The position numbers were made by a program, and so were the translations under genes. Under the pieces are notes generated by a model that was not told where the DNA came from, ran no database searches, and saw only the letters and a list, made by a program, of their open reading frames with translations. A DNA stretch of 64,000 nucleotides, from assembly GCF_000745015.1 (NCBI RefSeq), contig NZ_JQNA01000002.1, positions 4,960,001 through 5,024,000 on the forward strand, read 5' to 3'. Of the stretch, positions 1-8,482 are shown piece by piece. Source of the stretch: Burkholderia sp. 9120. GTDB taxonomy: Bacteria > Pseudomonadota > Gammaproteobacteria > Burkholderiales > Burkholderiaceae. How positions within the stretch are numbered: position 1 is the first letter of the stretch; the number at the start of each line of letters is the position of its first letter.

Positions 1-66
1 GACGACTTATTGACGGCCTCTTTCTACCCGACAATTCGCACTTCTATCAACCCGAACGGAAAAAGT

Positions 67-360
67 ATGAACATCTCAACAAAAGCGCTGCTTGCCCTGC
101 TTTTCGGCGTCGGGCCGTTACTCGCAAATGCGCACGACATCCCGAATACGGAACCCGCGGTGATTTCTCATAGCATTGACACCGGGCGCAAAACCACCGG
201 AATAACTGAAGCGGGAAATTCTCCAGAAATGGCGGATGATCTAGCTCGGACGACTCGCTCCACAGAGTACCGTGGTGGCGCTGCGGGACGATCCACGGCA
301 GGCTCCAGAGCAGTGTTCACGCCGACCTCATATTCGCCGCCGGTTTATATCATCCGTTGA
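67..360 (+). CDS. Small secreted protein, unknown function
   Basis: A 97-residue protein. The N-terminus (lysine near position 6, then a hydrophobic run of about residues 7-20 ending LANA-H) looks like a Sec signal peptide, so export is likely. The mature part is polar and rich in Ser, Thr, Arg and Gly, with no motif I recognise. I chose the ATG at 67 because GGAAAAAGT lies just before it; an in-frame TTG at 10 would put an unnatural extension before the signal peptide. The low complexity of the mature part means it could also be a decayed gene end. No function assigned. Confidence 0.5.
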   Translation: MNISTKALLALLFGVGPLLANAHDIPNTEPAVISHSIDTGRKTTGITEAGNSPEMADDLARTTRSTEYRGGAAGRSTAGSRAVFTPTSYSPPVYIIR

Positions 361-712
361 ACTGCTTCGCTGTTGAATAGATGAAGTATGCGGCGCCGCC
401 CAAGGAAATCAGCTGACGAGAAGTTCCGAGTAGCTGCCGGTACGTGCACCGCGAATCGAGCACGAAATTTATCTTGCTGGATGTAAAGTTCCTTGGTTTC
501 GTTCGCGAGTGCCACCGGCGCCGCCAAGGTTTCTTCCAACCTGTCATTCGGGAAGCGCCCAGAGAAACCTATGGCCGTTTCGCCTTCTCCGGCGCAAATG
601 CAGCGACAAACACAAATGTTTTCACGTTGCGCAAGCCCTCTGTCAGCCCAGCCTCGCCCGAAGTCGGCCGAGCGAGTCGCGTTGACGACAAAACACACTC
701 AAGGAGCCAGAT
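361..712. other. Gene-poor interval
   Basis: About 350 bases between the small secreted protein and the DUF302 gene. Open frames exist on both strands but none has a convincing start, ribosome-binding site or recognisable motif. The only clear signal is the AAGGAG at about 701-706 that serves the downstream GTG start. Confidence 0.4.
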
Positions 713-1210
713 GTGATCAAACAGATCCAGGTTTCACAGGTAACGATCTCGACAACCAGACCGTTCGATGACGTGATCCATGCCTTCGAGTCACAAGTGG
801 GTTCGCTGGAAGAAACGGACTGGCAACAGGTCGTTTCCGACTCGTCTGATAAGGGCGCCTTTGAGCAACGGATCAACGAAAGTCTCGGGTCGAGTGGCTT
901 CACACGATTTTTGACCGTCGACCACGGGAAATGGATGGCGCTGCAAGGACACCCATCCAGGTTTGTGATGTATACCATCGGCAATCCGTTCATCGCGATC
1001 ACGATGCTACGGCATGATGTTGAAGCGGGACTCGATGTTCCCGTACGAATTGCAATCTACGAGCATCGCAGCGGTGACACAAGGTTCACCTACAACATTC
1101 CATCCAGCTTATTGAGTGGCATAAACAATCCCTCGTTGCACGAGGCCGCACTAAAGTTGGACTCCAAGCTCATGGCGCTCGCGGAATCAGTCACGGGATC
1201 TATCGCCTGA
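713..1210 (+). CDS. DUF302 domain protein
   Basis: A 165-residue protein starting with GTG behind a good AAGGAGC. The sequence fits the DUF302 family: an N-terminal strand-helix (RPFDDVIHAFESQVG), a central GNP followed by AITML, a GLDVPVRIAIYE segment and a late TYNIPSSLL segment. DUF302 proteins are small alpha/beta proteins of unsettled function, sometimes fused to metal- or redox-related domains. There is no signal peptide, so it is probably cytoplasmic. No operon partner is visible: the next 590 bases hold no clear gene. Family assignment is fairly secure; function is unknown. Confidence 0.75.
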   Translation: MIKQIQVSQVTISTTRPFDDVIHAFESQVGSLEETDWQQVVSDSSDKGAFEQRINESLGSSGFTRFLTVDHGKWMALQGHPSRFVMYTIGNPFIAITMLRHDVEAGLDVPVRIAIYEHRSGDTRFTYNIPSSLLSGINNPSLHEAALKLDSKLMALAESVTGSIA

Positions 1211-1801
1211 TAGTTGCCCGATAGCGGGATCGCCGTCCGTCGATGGAATCTCGCACCGTCTAGCGGGGCATCTGCGTCTGGCCGAATGAGGTCAACGAAT
1301 CCAATCGGTGGGTAGATGTCAATCAGGATCAAGCGCGCTGGCGTGTCCCGCAATGGGTTTCGTTCAAACTCGCATTGAGTTCTGCCTCCGCTGCCCTAGC
1401 CGCATCATTTGCCAAAGTCGCATCGCCGCTTACGAGTGCACAGCCATCGCTGTCATCCAGCAAAATCATCTATCGACGCGATAAATTCACTGAAATCGAC
1501 TTCCGCGTCTGGCTGGGGATTCCATTGCCGGCTTTCTAAACCAACCGATCGCGTTGCAAGCGCACGAACTCAAGTAACCGCTCCTTGTGCCTCCTCGCAA
1601 CAAGTCGGATCGGTCATTGCGAAACTTAATTTCCCCTGAAGCCTTGAGAAAAGCGCATCCGTGGAGATACCCCGGACGTCTCGCTGTCTATGCTGTTTTT
1701 AGACTTTAATCGCGAGCGGCCCTTCTCTTACCCTCGTCCCCAGGCGAGTCCGTCGCGCTGGAATTGGTATCGGCCGAGCAGCGAGTCGACAGGCAATTGT
1801 C
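1211..1801. other. Gene-free interval
   Basis: About 590 bases between the DUF302 gene and the end of the symporter gene. Only short frames without ribosome-binding sites are present on either strand and nothing in them is recognisable. It may hold the downstream ends of both transcripts; no strong hairpin with a T run was seen. Confidence 0.4.
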
Positions 1802-3298
1802 TTAACTCAAACCGTTCTGTACAACGTCCGCACTTTCGCAACATTTCACGGAGACTTTCATGCGGCGTTCCGCGACGCTCACCGCCGCGAAGGTGGCAAC
1901 GTTGAGCAATAACGCAATAATTCCAACGTTCACGTCACGAACTCCAGCCGGTAACTGCCGTAGCAGTGTGCTTAGATGAGCATTGGCAAACGTCATGAGC
2001 GCAACTGAGATGGTCCCAACACCAATTCCGGCAATCGCGCCCCTCGCCGTACCCGGGTTTCGTCGCAACAAGCTGGCGAACAATGAGGGTGCAAGCTGAG
2101 CAACAAAGTTATAGCCCATCAACAGCAGCGCCACGACAGTCTGGTTCCCCGAAAGCGCAAACACAGTACTAACGACAACGATAATCGGCACTAGCGCCTT
2201 TGCCAGACGACCTGAATGATCGTCCGCGAACCTGGGATAGGCAGTAGCCAGAACGTTTCTGGAAAGAAGGATGGCTGTTGTGAGTACCAACATTGACCCA
2301 GGAACAATTGCACAGAGCGCTCCCGTAGCGCCCAAAACTGCAATCATCCAGGAGGGCAATGCTTGCATCGACAGCGCAAACAAGCTCAGATCTGCTTTCG
2401 ATCCTTTCAGTTCGGGCAGCACACCGACCGCGGTAAAGCCCACGAGAAATACCAGGGCGAGTAAAAGACTATAGATAGGAAGCAGGCAAGCATTGCGGCG
2501 CAATATCGCCACGCCACCCGATGTGAAGGTAGCGGCAAAAACATGAGGCCACATAAAAAATCCAAGCGCCGACAGAATAATAGTCGAGCTGAACCAGACG
2601 GCACTGAACCCGCTTGACGAAATCGCCAGAAAGCCCGGCCTACTGCTGTCTAACGAGGAAAACATGGCAGGAATGCTGCCGTAGAAGTGGATAGGAAGGA
2701 AGAGACCGAGAAAGACGACAAGGCACAGAATTAACACGTCCTTGACCGACGAGACCCATGCCGAGCCGTGCACGCCAGACAGCAGCACGTTCAACCCAAT
2801 GGCGACGGCCCCCAGTAGCACCCCTACCGTCGGAGAGAGCGCACCGTATGAGGCCGTGCCGATAATTATCCCCATTCCTTTCAGTTGCAAGACGATATAC
2901 GGAATGAGCGCGATGATTCCGACCACAGCCGCAAGCACACTTAAGGCTCGGTTGTCGTATTTTTTTCGCAAGAAATCCGGCAAGGAGACGAGTTGATGTT
3001 TCGTGCCGTATCGCCAGATAAGCGGCAAGAGCCAATAGGACAGCGTATATGCGATGCATTCATAGGCCAGGATGTAATACACGGCCCCGCCATGCCCATA
3101 TGCGAACCCACTCGCGCCGAGCACGGTGAATGTGGTGAAACTTTCGCCAGCCATCAGCAGAAAAACGAACAGTGTGCCAAATCGCCGATTTCCGACGCTC
3201 CACTGTTCGAAGTTCATCTGCCGCCCCACGCGCGCGACGGCGCTCAATAGGACCGATGCCAGAATCGTGATGACGATGACAGACACAGAAAGATTCAC
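1802..3298 (-). CDS. Sodium:solute symporter (SSS family)
   Basis: A 498-residue polytopic membrane protein with about 13 hydrophobic segments, the usual size and layout of the SSS (PanF/PutP-like) family. Family-like stretches are the early GESFTTFTVLGASG and the loop LVSLPDFLRKKYDNRALS following a YWLLPLIWRYG segment. It should take up an organic solute with sodium; the solute cannot be read from sequence. It starts with GTG after GGAGAG and overlaps the stop of the DUF3311 gene (GTGA), so the two are translationally coupled. With the upstream M20-like gene it forms a three-gene operon, suggesting uptake of an acylated amino acid or similar amide. That link is inference. Confidence 0.85.
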   Translation of the reverse strand: MNLSVSVIVITILASVLLSAVARVGRQMNFEQWSVGNRRFGTLFVFLLMAGESFTTFTVLGASGFAYGHGGAVYYILAYECIAYTLSYWLLPLIWRYGTKHQLVSLPDFLRKKYDNRALSVLAAVVGIIALIPYIVLQLKGMGIIIGTASYGALSPTVGVLLGAVAIGLNVLLSGVHGSAWVSSVKDVLILCLVVFLGLFLPIHFYGSIPAMFSSLDSSRPGFLAISSSGFSAVWFSSTIILSALGFFMWPHVFAATFTSGGVAILRRNACLLPIYSLLLALVFLVGFTAVGVLPELKGSKADLSLFALSMQALPSWMIAVLGATGALCAIVPGSMLVLTTAILLSRNVLATAYPRFADDHSGRLAKALVPIIVVVSTVFALSGNQTVVALLLMGYNFVAQLAPSLFASLLRRNPGTARGAIAGIGVGTISVALMTFANAHLSTLLRQLPAGVRDVNVGIIALLLNVATFAAVSVAERRMKVSVKCCESADVVQNGLS

Positions 3299-3504
3299 GA
3301 CCGCTCTCCACTCTCGGCGTCTGCCTCGGAAGGGCTAAGCAGGTTGATCAAGAATAAAGCCAGAGACGCCGCTATCACACAAGCCACGATCCAGAAAAAC
3401 AGGAACGGCATGCCGAAAACAAACGGCCTGACCTTATTTTCAAAGAATATTCCGACGAATATGCCTACACACGGGAGGACTGCGATGTAGCCGATCCATG
3501 ACAT
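3295..3504 (-). CDS. DUF3311 small membrane protein
   Basis: A 69-residue protein with two hydrophobic helices (about residues 6-21 and 30-54) and an acidic tail. Size, topology and position immediately before an SSS symporter match the DUF3311 family, whose members are commonly encoded next to such symporters and are suspected accessory subunits. It begins 4 bases after the M20-like gene ends and overlaps the symporter start by 4 bases, so the three genes are one transcription unit. The motif is short, so the assignment rests mainly on topology and context. Confidence 0.75.
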   Translation of the reverse strand: MSWIGYIAVLPCVGIFVGIFFENKVRPFVFGMPFLFFWIVACVIAASLALFLINLLSPSEADAESGERS

Positions 3505-3507
3505 GAC

Positions 3508-4710
3508 TCACTCTCTGAGAAGAAACCGTGCATGCTCGGATTCGGTCTGAATGGGTAACAGCTTTCGGACGAGTTCCACCCAGTACGACACTCCGAGGTC
3601 AACGAGTTGATCGTTAGATTCATGCTTAGGATGCTGACGCTGGTGTGACGCTCCACCTTCGTCACTGCCCAGCCAGACATAACAACCGGGTCTTTCCCGC
3701 ACGAAATACGAGAAGTCTTCAGCAGCCATGGACGGCAGCATGCTTTGAAAAACATTGCCCTCCCCGACCACGGTCTCCGCTACTTTTGCTGCGATCCGCG
3801 CCAGTTCCAGATCATTAATGGTCGGTGGATAGTTCCGTTGATACCGGATGTCTACGGTCGCACCGAAAGCCGCCGCAACCGAGCGAGAAAGTTCACGAAC
3901 TCGCAATTCCAGCACTTCCAGCACGGACTCTTTGTGCGCACGCACTGATCCGCTTACCGTCACTCTTTCGGGATGCACATGATATTCATACCCGCCGTGA
4001 ATTTTTGCAACGCCCACCACCGCAGAGTCTCGCGGGTGGACATTGCGTGTCGGAATCGATTGTAAGGCCGTCACCAGGTGAGAAGCCGCCAAAATCGAGT
4101 CAACGCCTTCCTGAGGCATCCCTCCGTGGCAGCCCTTGCCGATCACATCGATATCAAAATAGTCGACGGCCGCCATGCACTCGCCGCTGTGCACTGCTGC
4201 GGTACCCAATTGCAATCCGGGCCAGGCATGAAGGCCCCAAAACGAATCGACAGGAAAACGCTCAAGCAATCCGTCCTCGAGCATGGCCTTCGCGCCGTAG
4301 GACCCCTCGTCGGCGGGCTGAAAAATCAGGATGAGCGTGCCGTCGAAATTTCTGGAGTCCACAAAGACCTCGGCGGCGCCCAGAAGTATCGCCGTATGAA
4401 CATCCTGGCCGCGACCGAGCATTCTGCCTTCGCAAAGAGAATGATGTGCGACATCTTGGTGATCGGGAATCTGCAACGCGTCCATGTCCGCCCTCAGCCC
4501 AATTCGCAAGCCGCTCGACTTCGACCTCCCTTCGATCACGCCCACCACACCGGTCTGGCCGATGCCCGTGTACACATCTACCCCGAGCTCTTTCAGACGT
4601 GCAGCAACAGCAGCAGCCGTGCGATGCTCTTCAGGCACGACGCCCAGACCTCCGCACACATGCCGCCGAACCTGAACCAGGTTATCGATCTCCAATTCCG
4701 CTTTCATCAT
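3508..4710 (-). CDS. M20 amidohydrolase-like protein with altered metal site
   Basis: A 400-residue homologue of the M20 carboxypeptidase/hippurate-hydrolase family: GLRADMDAL near residues 71-79, QPADEG at 131-136, GLHAWPG, an HGGMP segment, and a late AEDFSY followed by PGCYVWLG. First gene of an operon with DUF3311 and SSS genes. The ATG at 4710 is chosen over an upstream in-frame extension because GGAGCT sits 8 bases before it and homology begins there. Odd: where the family has HACGHD the protein reads LGRGQD (98-103), replacing the metal-ligand Cys and His with Arg and Gln; the early HPEL motif is absent; the general-base Glu of PAEE is Asp. The rest is intact and uninterrupted, so it may be a pseudoenzyme or use a changed site. 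Confidence 0.8.
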   Translation of the reverse strand: MMKAELEIDNLVQVRRHVCGGLGVVPEEHRTAAAVAARLKELGVDVYTGIGQTGVVGVIEGRSKSSGLRIGLRADMDALQIPDHQDVAHHSLCEGRMLGRGQDVHTAILLGAAEVFVDSRNFDGTLILIFQPADEGSYGAKAMLEDGLLERFPVDSFWGLHAWPGLQLGTAAVHSGECMAAVDYFDIDVIGKGCHGGMPQEGVDSILAASHLVTALQSIPTRNVHPRDSAVVGVAKIHGGYEYHVHPERVTVSGSVRAHKESVLEVLELRVRELSRSVAAAFGATVDIRYQRNYPPTINDLELARIAAKVAETVVGEGNVFQSMLPSMAAEDFSYFVRERPGCYVWLGSDEGGASHQRQHPKHESNDQLVDLGVSYWVELVRKLLPIQTESEHARFLLRE

Positions 4711-5106
4711 GATGGTAGCTCCATGGCGCGTCAGGTCGGATCGCAAGGTGGGCCCGCAGTACGCTACATGCTTTGTGTTTCTATTTAATGTACGTATCGT
4801 AAACTTATATGTCAATGCGGTAAACATATATGTCACATACGAAAACGGCGTGCGCCCGACTCCGCTCTCACACCCACTCAGGAGTTTATCCGCTCTCTTG
4901 ATCGGTTGTGCGCTCGACGTACGAATGCATGCATTTGTGGGCGTCGACACTTTGCCACATTTTCGTCTGCTTAAACCTCGAAGATCTGGAGATTTGTACG
5001 CTCGACGCCTCTCTTTTCGTTACTTCACGTAAAGTAAATATATGGAATGGCGTATACAATGCACGACTGTGGCACGAAACGCCTTGAAAAATAATTCGGG
5101 AGCGCT
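4711..5106. other. Divergent promoter region, M20 operon / tetR
   Basis: About 395 bases between the divergently transcribed M20-like operon and a tetR gene. It is AT-rich and holds a direct repeat (4799-4835) and a related element near 5034-5049, described separately. No coding potential is convincing. Confidence 0.6.
4799..4835. promoter_or_regulatory. Tandem operator candidate, GTAAACWTATATGTCA
   Basis: Two copies, GTAAACTTATATGTCA at 4799-4814 and GTAAACATATATGTCA at 4820-4835, differ by one base and are spaced 21 bp, two helical turns. Each contains an ACATATATGT-like partial palindrome. They lie about 90 bp upstream of the M20-like start and face the divergent tetR gene, a typical place for a TetR operator. 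A weaker GTAAATATATG element sits at 5034. Binding by the neighbouring TetR protein is inferred. Confidence 0.6.
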
Positions 5107-5748
5107 ATGAAGAAAGCAAACACTAGCCGGGAGATCCCCGTCGATACAGCCTCGGAGGTCGATCAATCACTCGAGAAGACCGCCCCTACCCGGGGCCGGC
5201 CTCGGTCCGAGGCCGCAGCTGCGTCAGTTCTCAACGCGGCGTATGCATGCGCTGCCCAGGAAGATGCACGCAACGTGACCATCGAGGCTATCGCCAAGGC
5301 ATCCGGGGTCTCGAAGGTGACGATTTACAGATGGTGGGAAGACAAGCAGGCGCTGCTTACCGACGCCTTCCTTTGGCACATCCAGCGTCAGGTTCCGCTT
5401 TCAGAAAGCGGCGATCCGATTCGTGCGATCCATCGGCACGCGGTCCTGTACCTCTCGCAATTGAACGGAGAGATGGGGCGTGTTCTGAGGGTTGTCCTCG
5501 CCGAGTGCCTGACGAAGTCGGGTGACACATCAGTGTTTTGCGAGCGCTACCTGAATCACCGGCGCGAACTTGGCGGGCGCGTAATCGCGGCCGGGCAACG
5601 TTCGGGCGCAATCCCCTCGAAACGCTCACCGTTTCTTTTGTATGACCAGATCTACGGAACGATTTTTTATCGATTTGTGTTCGGCTTCCCGGGCCTGAAC
5701 ACCCGATTTCTCCGTGAGCTCATCGAGCACACGTTCCACGGCCCATGA
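5107..5748 (+). CDS. TetR family transcriptional regulator
   Basis: A 213-residue one-component regulator. After a charged 30-residue leader and the RGRPRS stretch, residues about 38-85 form the TetR DNA-binding domain; the helix-turn-helix is VTIEAIAKASGVSKVTIYRW (58-77). The C-terminal all-helical part would bind ligand and dimerise. ATG at 5107 follows GGGAGC. It is divergent from the M20/DUF3311/SSS operon, across a region carrying a repeated 16-bp element, and probably controls that operon and itself. The ligand is unknown; the operon suggests an amide-type solute. Confidence 0.88.
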   Translation: MKKANTSREIPVDTASEVDQSLEKTAPTRGRPRSEAAAASVLNAAYACAAQEDARNVTIEAIAKASGVSKVTIYRWWEDKQALLTDAFLWHIQRQVPLSESGDPIRAIHRHAVLYLSQLNGEMGRVLRVVLAECLTKSGDTSVFCERYLNHRRELGGRVIAAGQRSGAIPSKRSPFLLYDQIYGTIFYRFVFGFPGLNTRFLRELIEHTFHGP

Positions 5749-5963
5749 ATACTGAAAGGCGTGCGCGGACGAGTTGCCAAGCATGCAACTGCGGCGACAG
5801 AAGGACGGTCCAGCGGCGGGTTAATGTCGAATGCGGAAACGAGGTCGACGCGTTTATCGACATCGCGTCTAATCTGGGTGATGCCGCAGTGAAGTATGCG
5901 GATGGCCAACAATGCGAGGTCTCCCGAAAGTTGGCCGCCCTGTGTCGATAGCTCTCTGCGAGA

Positions 5964-6896
5964 TCAATGCACGCCATCAAGGAACGCGTTGGCCTCTGCC
6001 ACGAACAGGTCGTGATACTGAAACAACGAGCCATGCCCCGAGTCAGGATAAAGAATCAGGCGCGCGTTCGGAATATGTTGGAACAGCACATACGAGTTGA
6101 CGGTGGGAATGATCAGATCGTGGCTACCGTTCACGATAAGTACTGGCTGCTTAATCGCCTCAAGTTGCGCAAAATTGGAAGGCGACATTCCCCACGTGAT
6201 CAGCGCCTTGGCCTGCGCCCCGATCGACTCCTGCGAAGCCTGCTGCTCGACGTCAACGGTATGGTTGTTACTCCGTTTGACATACGCATTCCCCGCAGCG
6301 ATACCCGCATCAGTCGCTGTAAAGAACAACGCCACCTTCGGATGAACCTTCATTTCGCCGGCCCGTTTAATCCCATCGGCGATCACGCTCTGGAGATCCT
6401 TGATACCCTCGCCGCCTTGCGGTCCAGCACCGACGAGAATCATCTTGCGGGGGAGATCCGGACGATCGGCGACTATTTGCTGGGCGACCGAACCGCCAAT
6501 CGAAAACCCGAGAATATCAACCGACTTCAGGTTCAACGCGTCGATGAATCCTTCCGCCAGATGCGCCATCCCGGCGACAGAGTCCGGCGCCGGGCCAGCC
6601 GATGCACCAATGCCCGGATTTGCCAGAATGATGACGCGACGTCGCTTGGCAAGTCCATCGATCAACGCGGAATCCCAATCGTCCATTGTCCCCGTGAAGT
6701 GCTGCAACAACACCAACGGCGGCGCGTTTTCACTGGCACCGAGGCTACGGTATGCAAGCCGGACACCATCAACGGTTACGTATTGGTTGGGCGTATTGAC
6801 GTACTTTTCCGCAGCTTCTGCGGCACCAGGCAGTGCCGCGCTGACCATAGCAAACGCGCCAACCAAACCACCCACCAGCCAGGAAGAGATTTTCAT
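5964..6896 (-). CDS. Exported alpha/beta-hydrolase (paralogue 1)
   Basis: A 310-residue alpha/beta-hydrolase. Residues 1-29 (MKISSWLVGG, then a hydrophobic run to AEAAE) form a Sec signal peptide, so the enzyme acts in the periplasm. The nucleophile elbow is GFSIGG with Ser132; the acid is probably Asp in NGSHD and the base His in DSGHG near residue 289. Close paralogue of the genes at 8483 and 11306; matching stretches include TMDDWDSALIDGLAK and TVNSYVL. Substrate unknown; fold relatives include lactonases, esterases and haloperoxidases. The start is set at 6896, where the signal peptide begins. Two palindromic operators lie about 100 bp upstream. Confidence 0.85.
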   Translation of the reverse strand: MKISSWLVGGLVGAFAMVSAALPGAAEAAEKYVNTPNQYVTVDGVRLAYRSLGASENAPPLVLLQHFTGTMDDWDSALIDGLAKRRRVIILANPGIGASAGPAPDSVAGMAHLAEGFIDALNLKSVDILGFSIGGSVAQQIVADRPDLPRKMILVGAGPQGGEGIKDLQSVIADGIKRAGEMKVHPKVALFFTATDAGIAAGNAYVKRSNNHTVDVEQQASQESIGAQAKALITWGMSPSNFAQLEAIKQPVLIVNGSHDLIIPTVNSYVLFQHIPNARLILYPDSGHGSLFQYHDLFVAEANAFLDGVH

Positions 6897-7410
6897 AATT
6901 GGAATCCAGTAAAGACATACATCTTTGATATCTCGATGAGAAGAGAACGCTGCCTGCATCCACCCTGAAACCGAGGGGTAGCTTTCATCAGCGCACTTGC
7001 AAATTGCAAGTTCAAGACTCTAGGGTATGGACTTGCAATTTGCAAGTGGATTTGGATTATCTTCCAGATCGCCAGATTCGGTGTTTGCCGATCCACGGTC
7101 GTGCGGAACGCACGTTAGGGATCACACGAGTCATGAGCGCCGGCGCAACTCCAGCCGCGCTGATAATTGGGATCGGACGTGCTTGGGTCTTTCGAGGCGC
7201 AAGAGACGATGGCCGCACGAACAGGATTTGTGTGGCCACGGGATCGGCGCTCCGCTACATCAGGCGTCGCTACCACGTGCCGGACGGCACGCCGAGCGCC
7301 TCAGTACGGAGGAAAACGTGCAAATGCACGATGGCGCGCTATGAAAAATGAGCGGCTATTTTGGTTTTCATGTTACGTTTTCTAAAAATCGTAATACACT
7401 CCTTCTCTTG
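6897..7410. other. Upstream region of hydrolase 1; otherwise gene-free
   Basis: About 510 bases between the start of hydrolase 1 and the end of the next tetR gene, both on the minus strand. The part near 6995-7047 holds two operators. The remaining 360 bases have only unsupported short frames. Confidence 0.5.
6995..7047. promoter_or_regulatory. Paired 17-bp palindromic operators, hydrolase 1
   Basis: ACTTGCAAATTGCAAGT at 6995-7011 and ACTTGCAATTTGCAAGT at 7031-7047 are perfect inverted repeats around a central base, with centres 36 bp apart. They sit upstream of hydrolase 1. The same half-sites (ACTTGC / GCAAGT, 5-bp centre) occur as a pair before hydrolase 2. Likely TetR-type operators; the TetR encoded at 7411-8046, between the two targets, is the obvious candidate. 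Confidence 0.75.
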
Positions 7411-8046
7411 CTATGGAGCGAGACTTCGCAAAACGAGGCTGGCGACGGCAGCAAGTGCCGCTTCCAACTGTTCACGTGGACGGAACTGAAGGGCCACCGG
7501 ATGCGCAAATAACCGCATTGCCTCCGATATACCAACGGCCACCTCGTCGATGGGCGTTTTGCGCTCAAACTCACCCGATGACCTTCCCGCCTGCACCAAC
7601 TCGCGCGTCATGCCGAGAAGCACGGACTCATGTGTCGTCGCGGTGCCCCACGACTCCTCCATCGCGGAGATCACCAGTTCGTGAAGCCGGGTGCCGTCAA
7701 AGAAAATCTCCAGACTGCGCTCAAGCGTCAGTTGCATAAAGCGCCGCAAGCGTTGCGTCGCTGTGCCTGGCCCGTCGACCACGCTTCGCAACTCAGCTTC
7801 CATCCGTTCCAGCACCGTTGCGCAGACCGCCTCTCCAATGGCCTGCTTGGAGCTGAAAAACCGATAGAGATACGTGCTGGACACGCCGATTGCCTTGCCG
7901 AGATCGGCCACGGAGGTCTTTCGATAACCGTAAAGGCGGAAATGCTCATCCGCTGCCGCAATGATCTGGTGGCGCCGCTCATGGTCCGCACTGCCACGCT
8001 GGCCCGGAGACGGCGATTCGGGCGCCTGGTTGGTAGTCTTGTTCAT
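7411..8046 (-). CDS. TetR family transcriptional regulator
   Basis: A 211-residue regulator with the TetR N-terminal domain at about residues 25-72; the helix-turn-helix is TSVADLGKAIGVSSTYLYRF (44-63). The C-terminal ligand domain is helical and divergent. I take the ATG at 8046; a GTG six bases earlier is possible. It lies between paralogous hydrolases 1 and 2 and is divergent from hydrolase 2. Paired ACTTGC-N5-GCAAGT operators stand before both hydrolases, so it probably represses both and is relieved by a substrate or product. That is inferred from context only. Confidence 0.88.
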   Translation of the reverse strand: MNKTTNQAPESPSPGQRGSADHERRHQIIAAADEHFRLYGYRKTSVADLGKAIGVSSTYLYRFFSSKQAIGEAVCATVLERMEAELRSVVDGPGTATQRLRRFMQLTLERSLEIFFDGTRLHELVISAMEESWGTATTHESVLLGMTRELVQAGRSSGEFERKTPIDEVAVGISEAMRLFAHPVALQFRPREQLEAALAAVASLVLRSLAP

Positions 8047-8482
8047 GGCCACGATTATCCCTCAATACAAGGTTGACAGCGAGTTACTACTTTGCAAATA
8101 TGTAACTTTTCGTGTGTCGGTTAGCCATCACCTATCGATGTCGTTGCCGGCGACCTTCGCTCACGTCCCCCACAAATTCGCAAACCGGGCCGCCGTGGTC
8201 ACTCCCCGCCTCGAGGTCATTTCGCCGCTGCCGACACCCGACGATGATTTGCCGCCCCCTCCGCATTGCCTCTTCGTCAGCCGCATCCGGGAAAAATCGA
8301 AGCAATCAGGAAAATAAACGAAATCCACTTGCAAAACGCAAGCGAAACATTTACAGTGAATTCAACTTGCAAAACGCAAGTGAATAAACGAAGTGCAGAC
8401 CGCAAATAGTTGAAGCACAGCGCTCCGCAGAATTGCCTCACTTACCTCTAAGCACAACGCGCATCTTTACAGGAGCTTTACC
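8047..8482. other. Divergent promoter region, tetR / hydrolase 2
   Basis: About 435 bases. Near the tetR start is an interrupted inverted repeat, AGTTAC (8082-8087) and GTAACT (8102-8107), flanking TTTGCAAATA. Near hydrolase 2 are two palindromic operators (8327-8381). The middle has no supported gene. Confidence 0.6.
8327..8381. promoter_or_regulatory. Paired 17-bp operators, hydrolase 2
   Basis: ACTTGCAAAACGCAAGC at 8327-8343 and ACTTGCAAAACGCAAGT at 8365-8381, centres 38 bp apart. Half-sites ACTTGC and GCAAGT with a 5-bp centre match the pair upstream of hydrolase 1. Located about 100 bp before the hydrolase 2 start. Shared control by the adjacent TetR is inferred. Confidence 0.75.

Noticed and set aside
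1409..1639. 76-codon plus-strand frame downstream of DUF302
   Set aside because: Composition is random-like and no ribosome-binding site is present; not attributable to any family.
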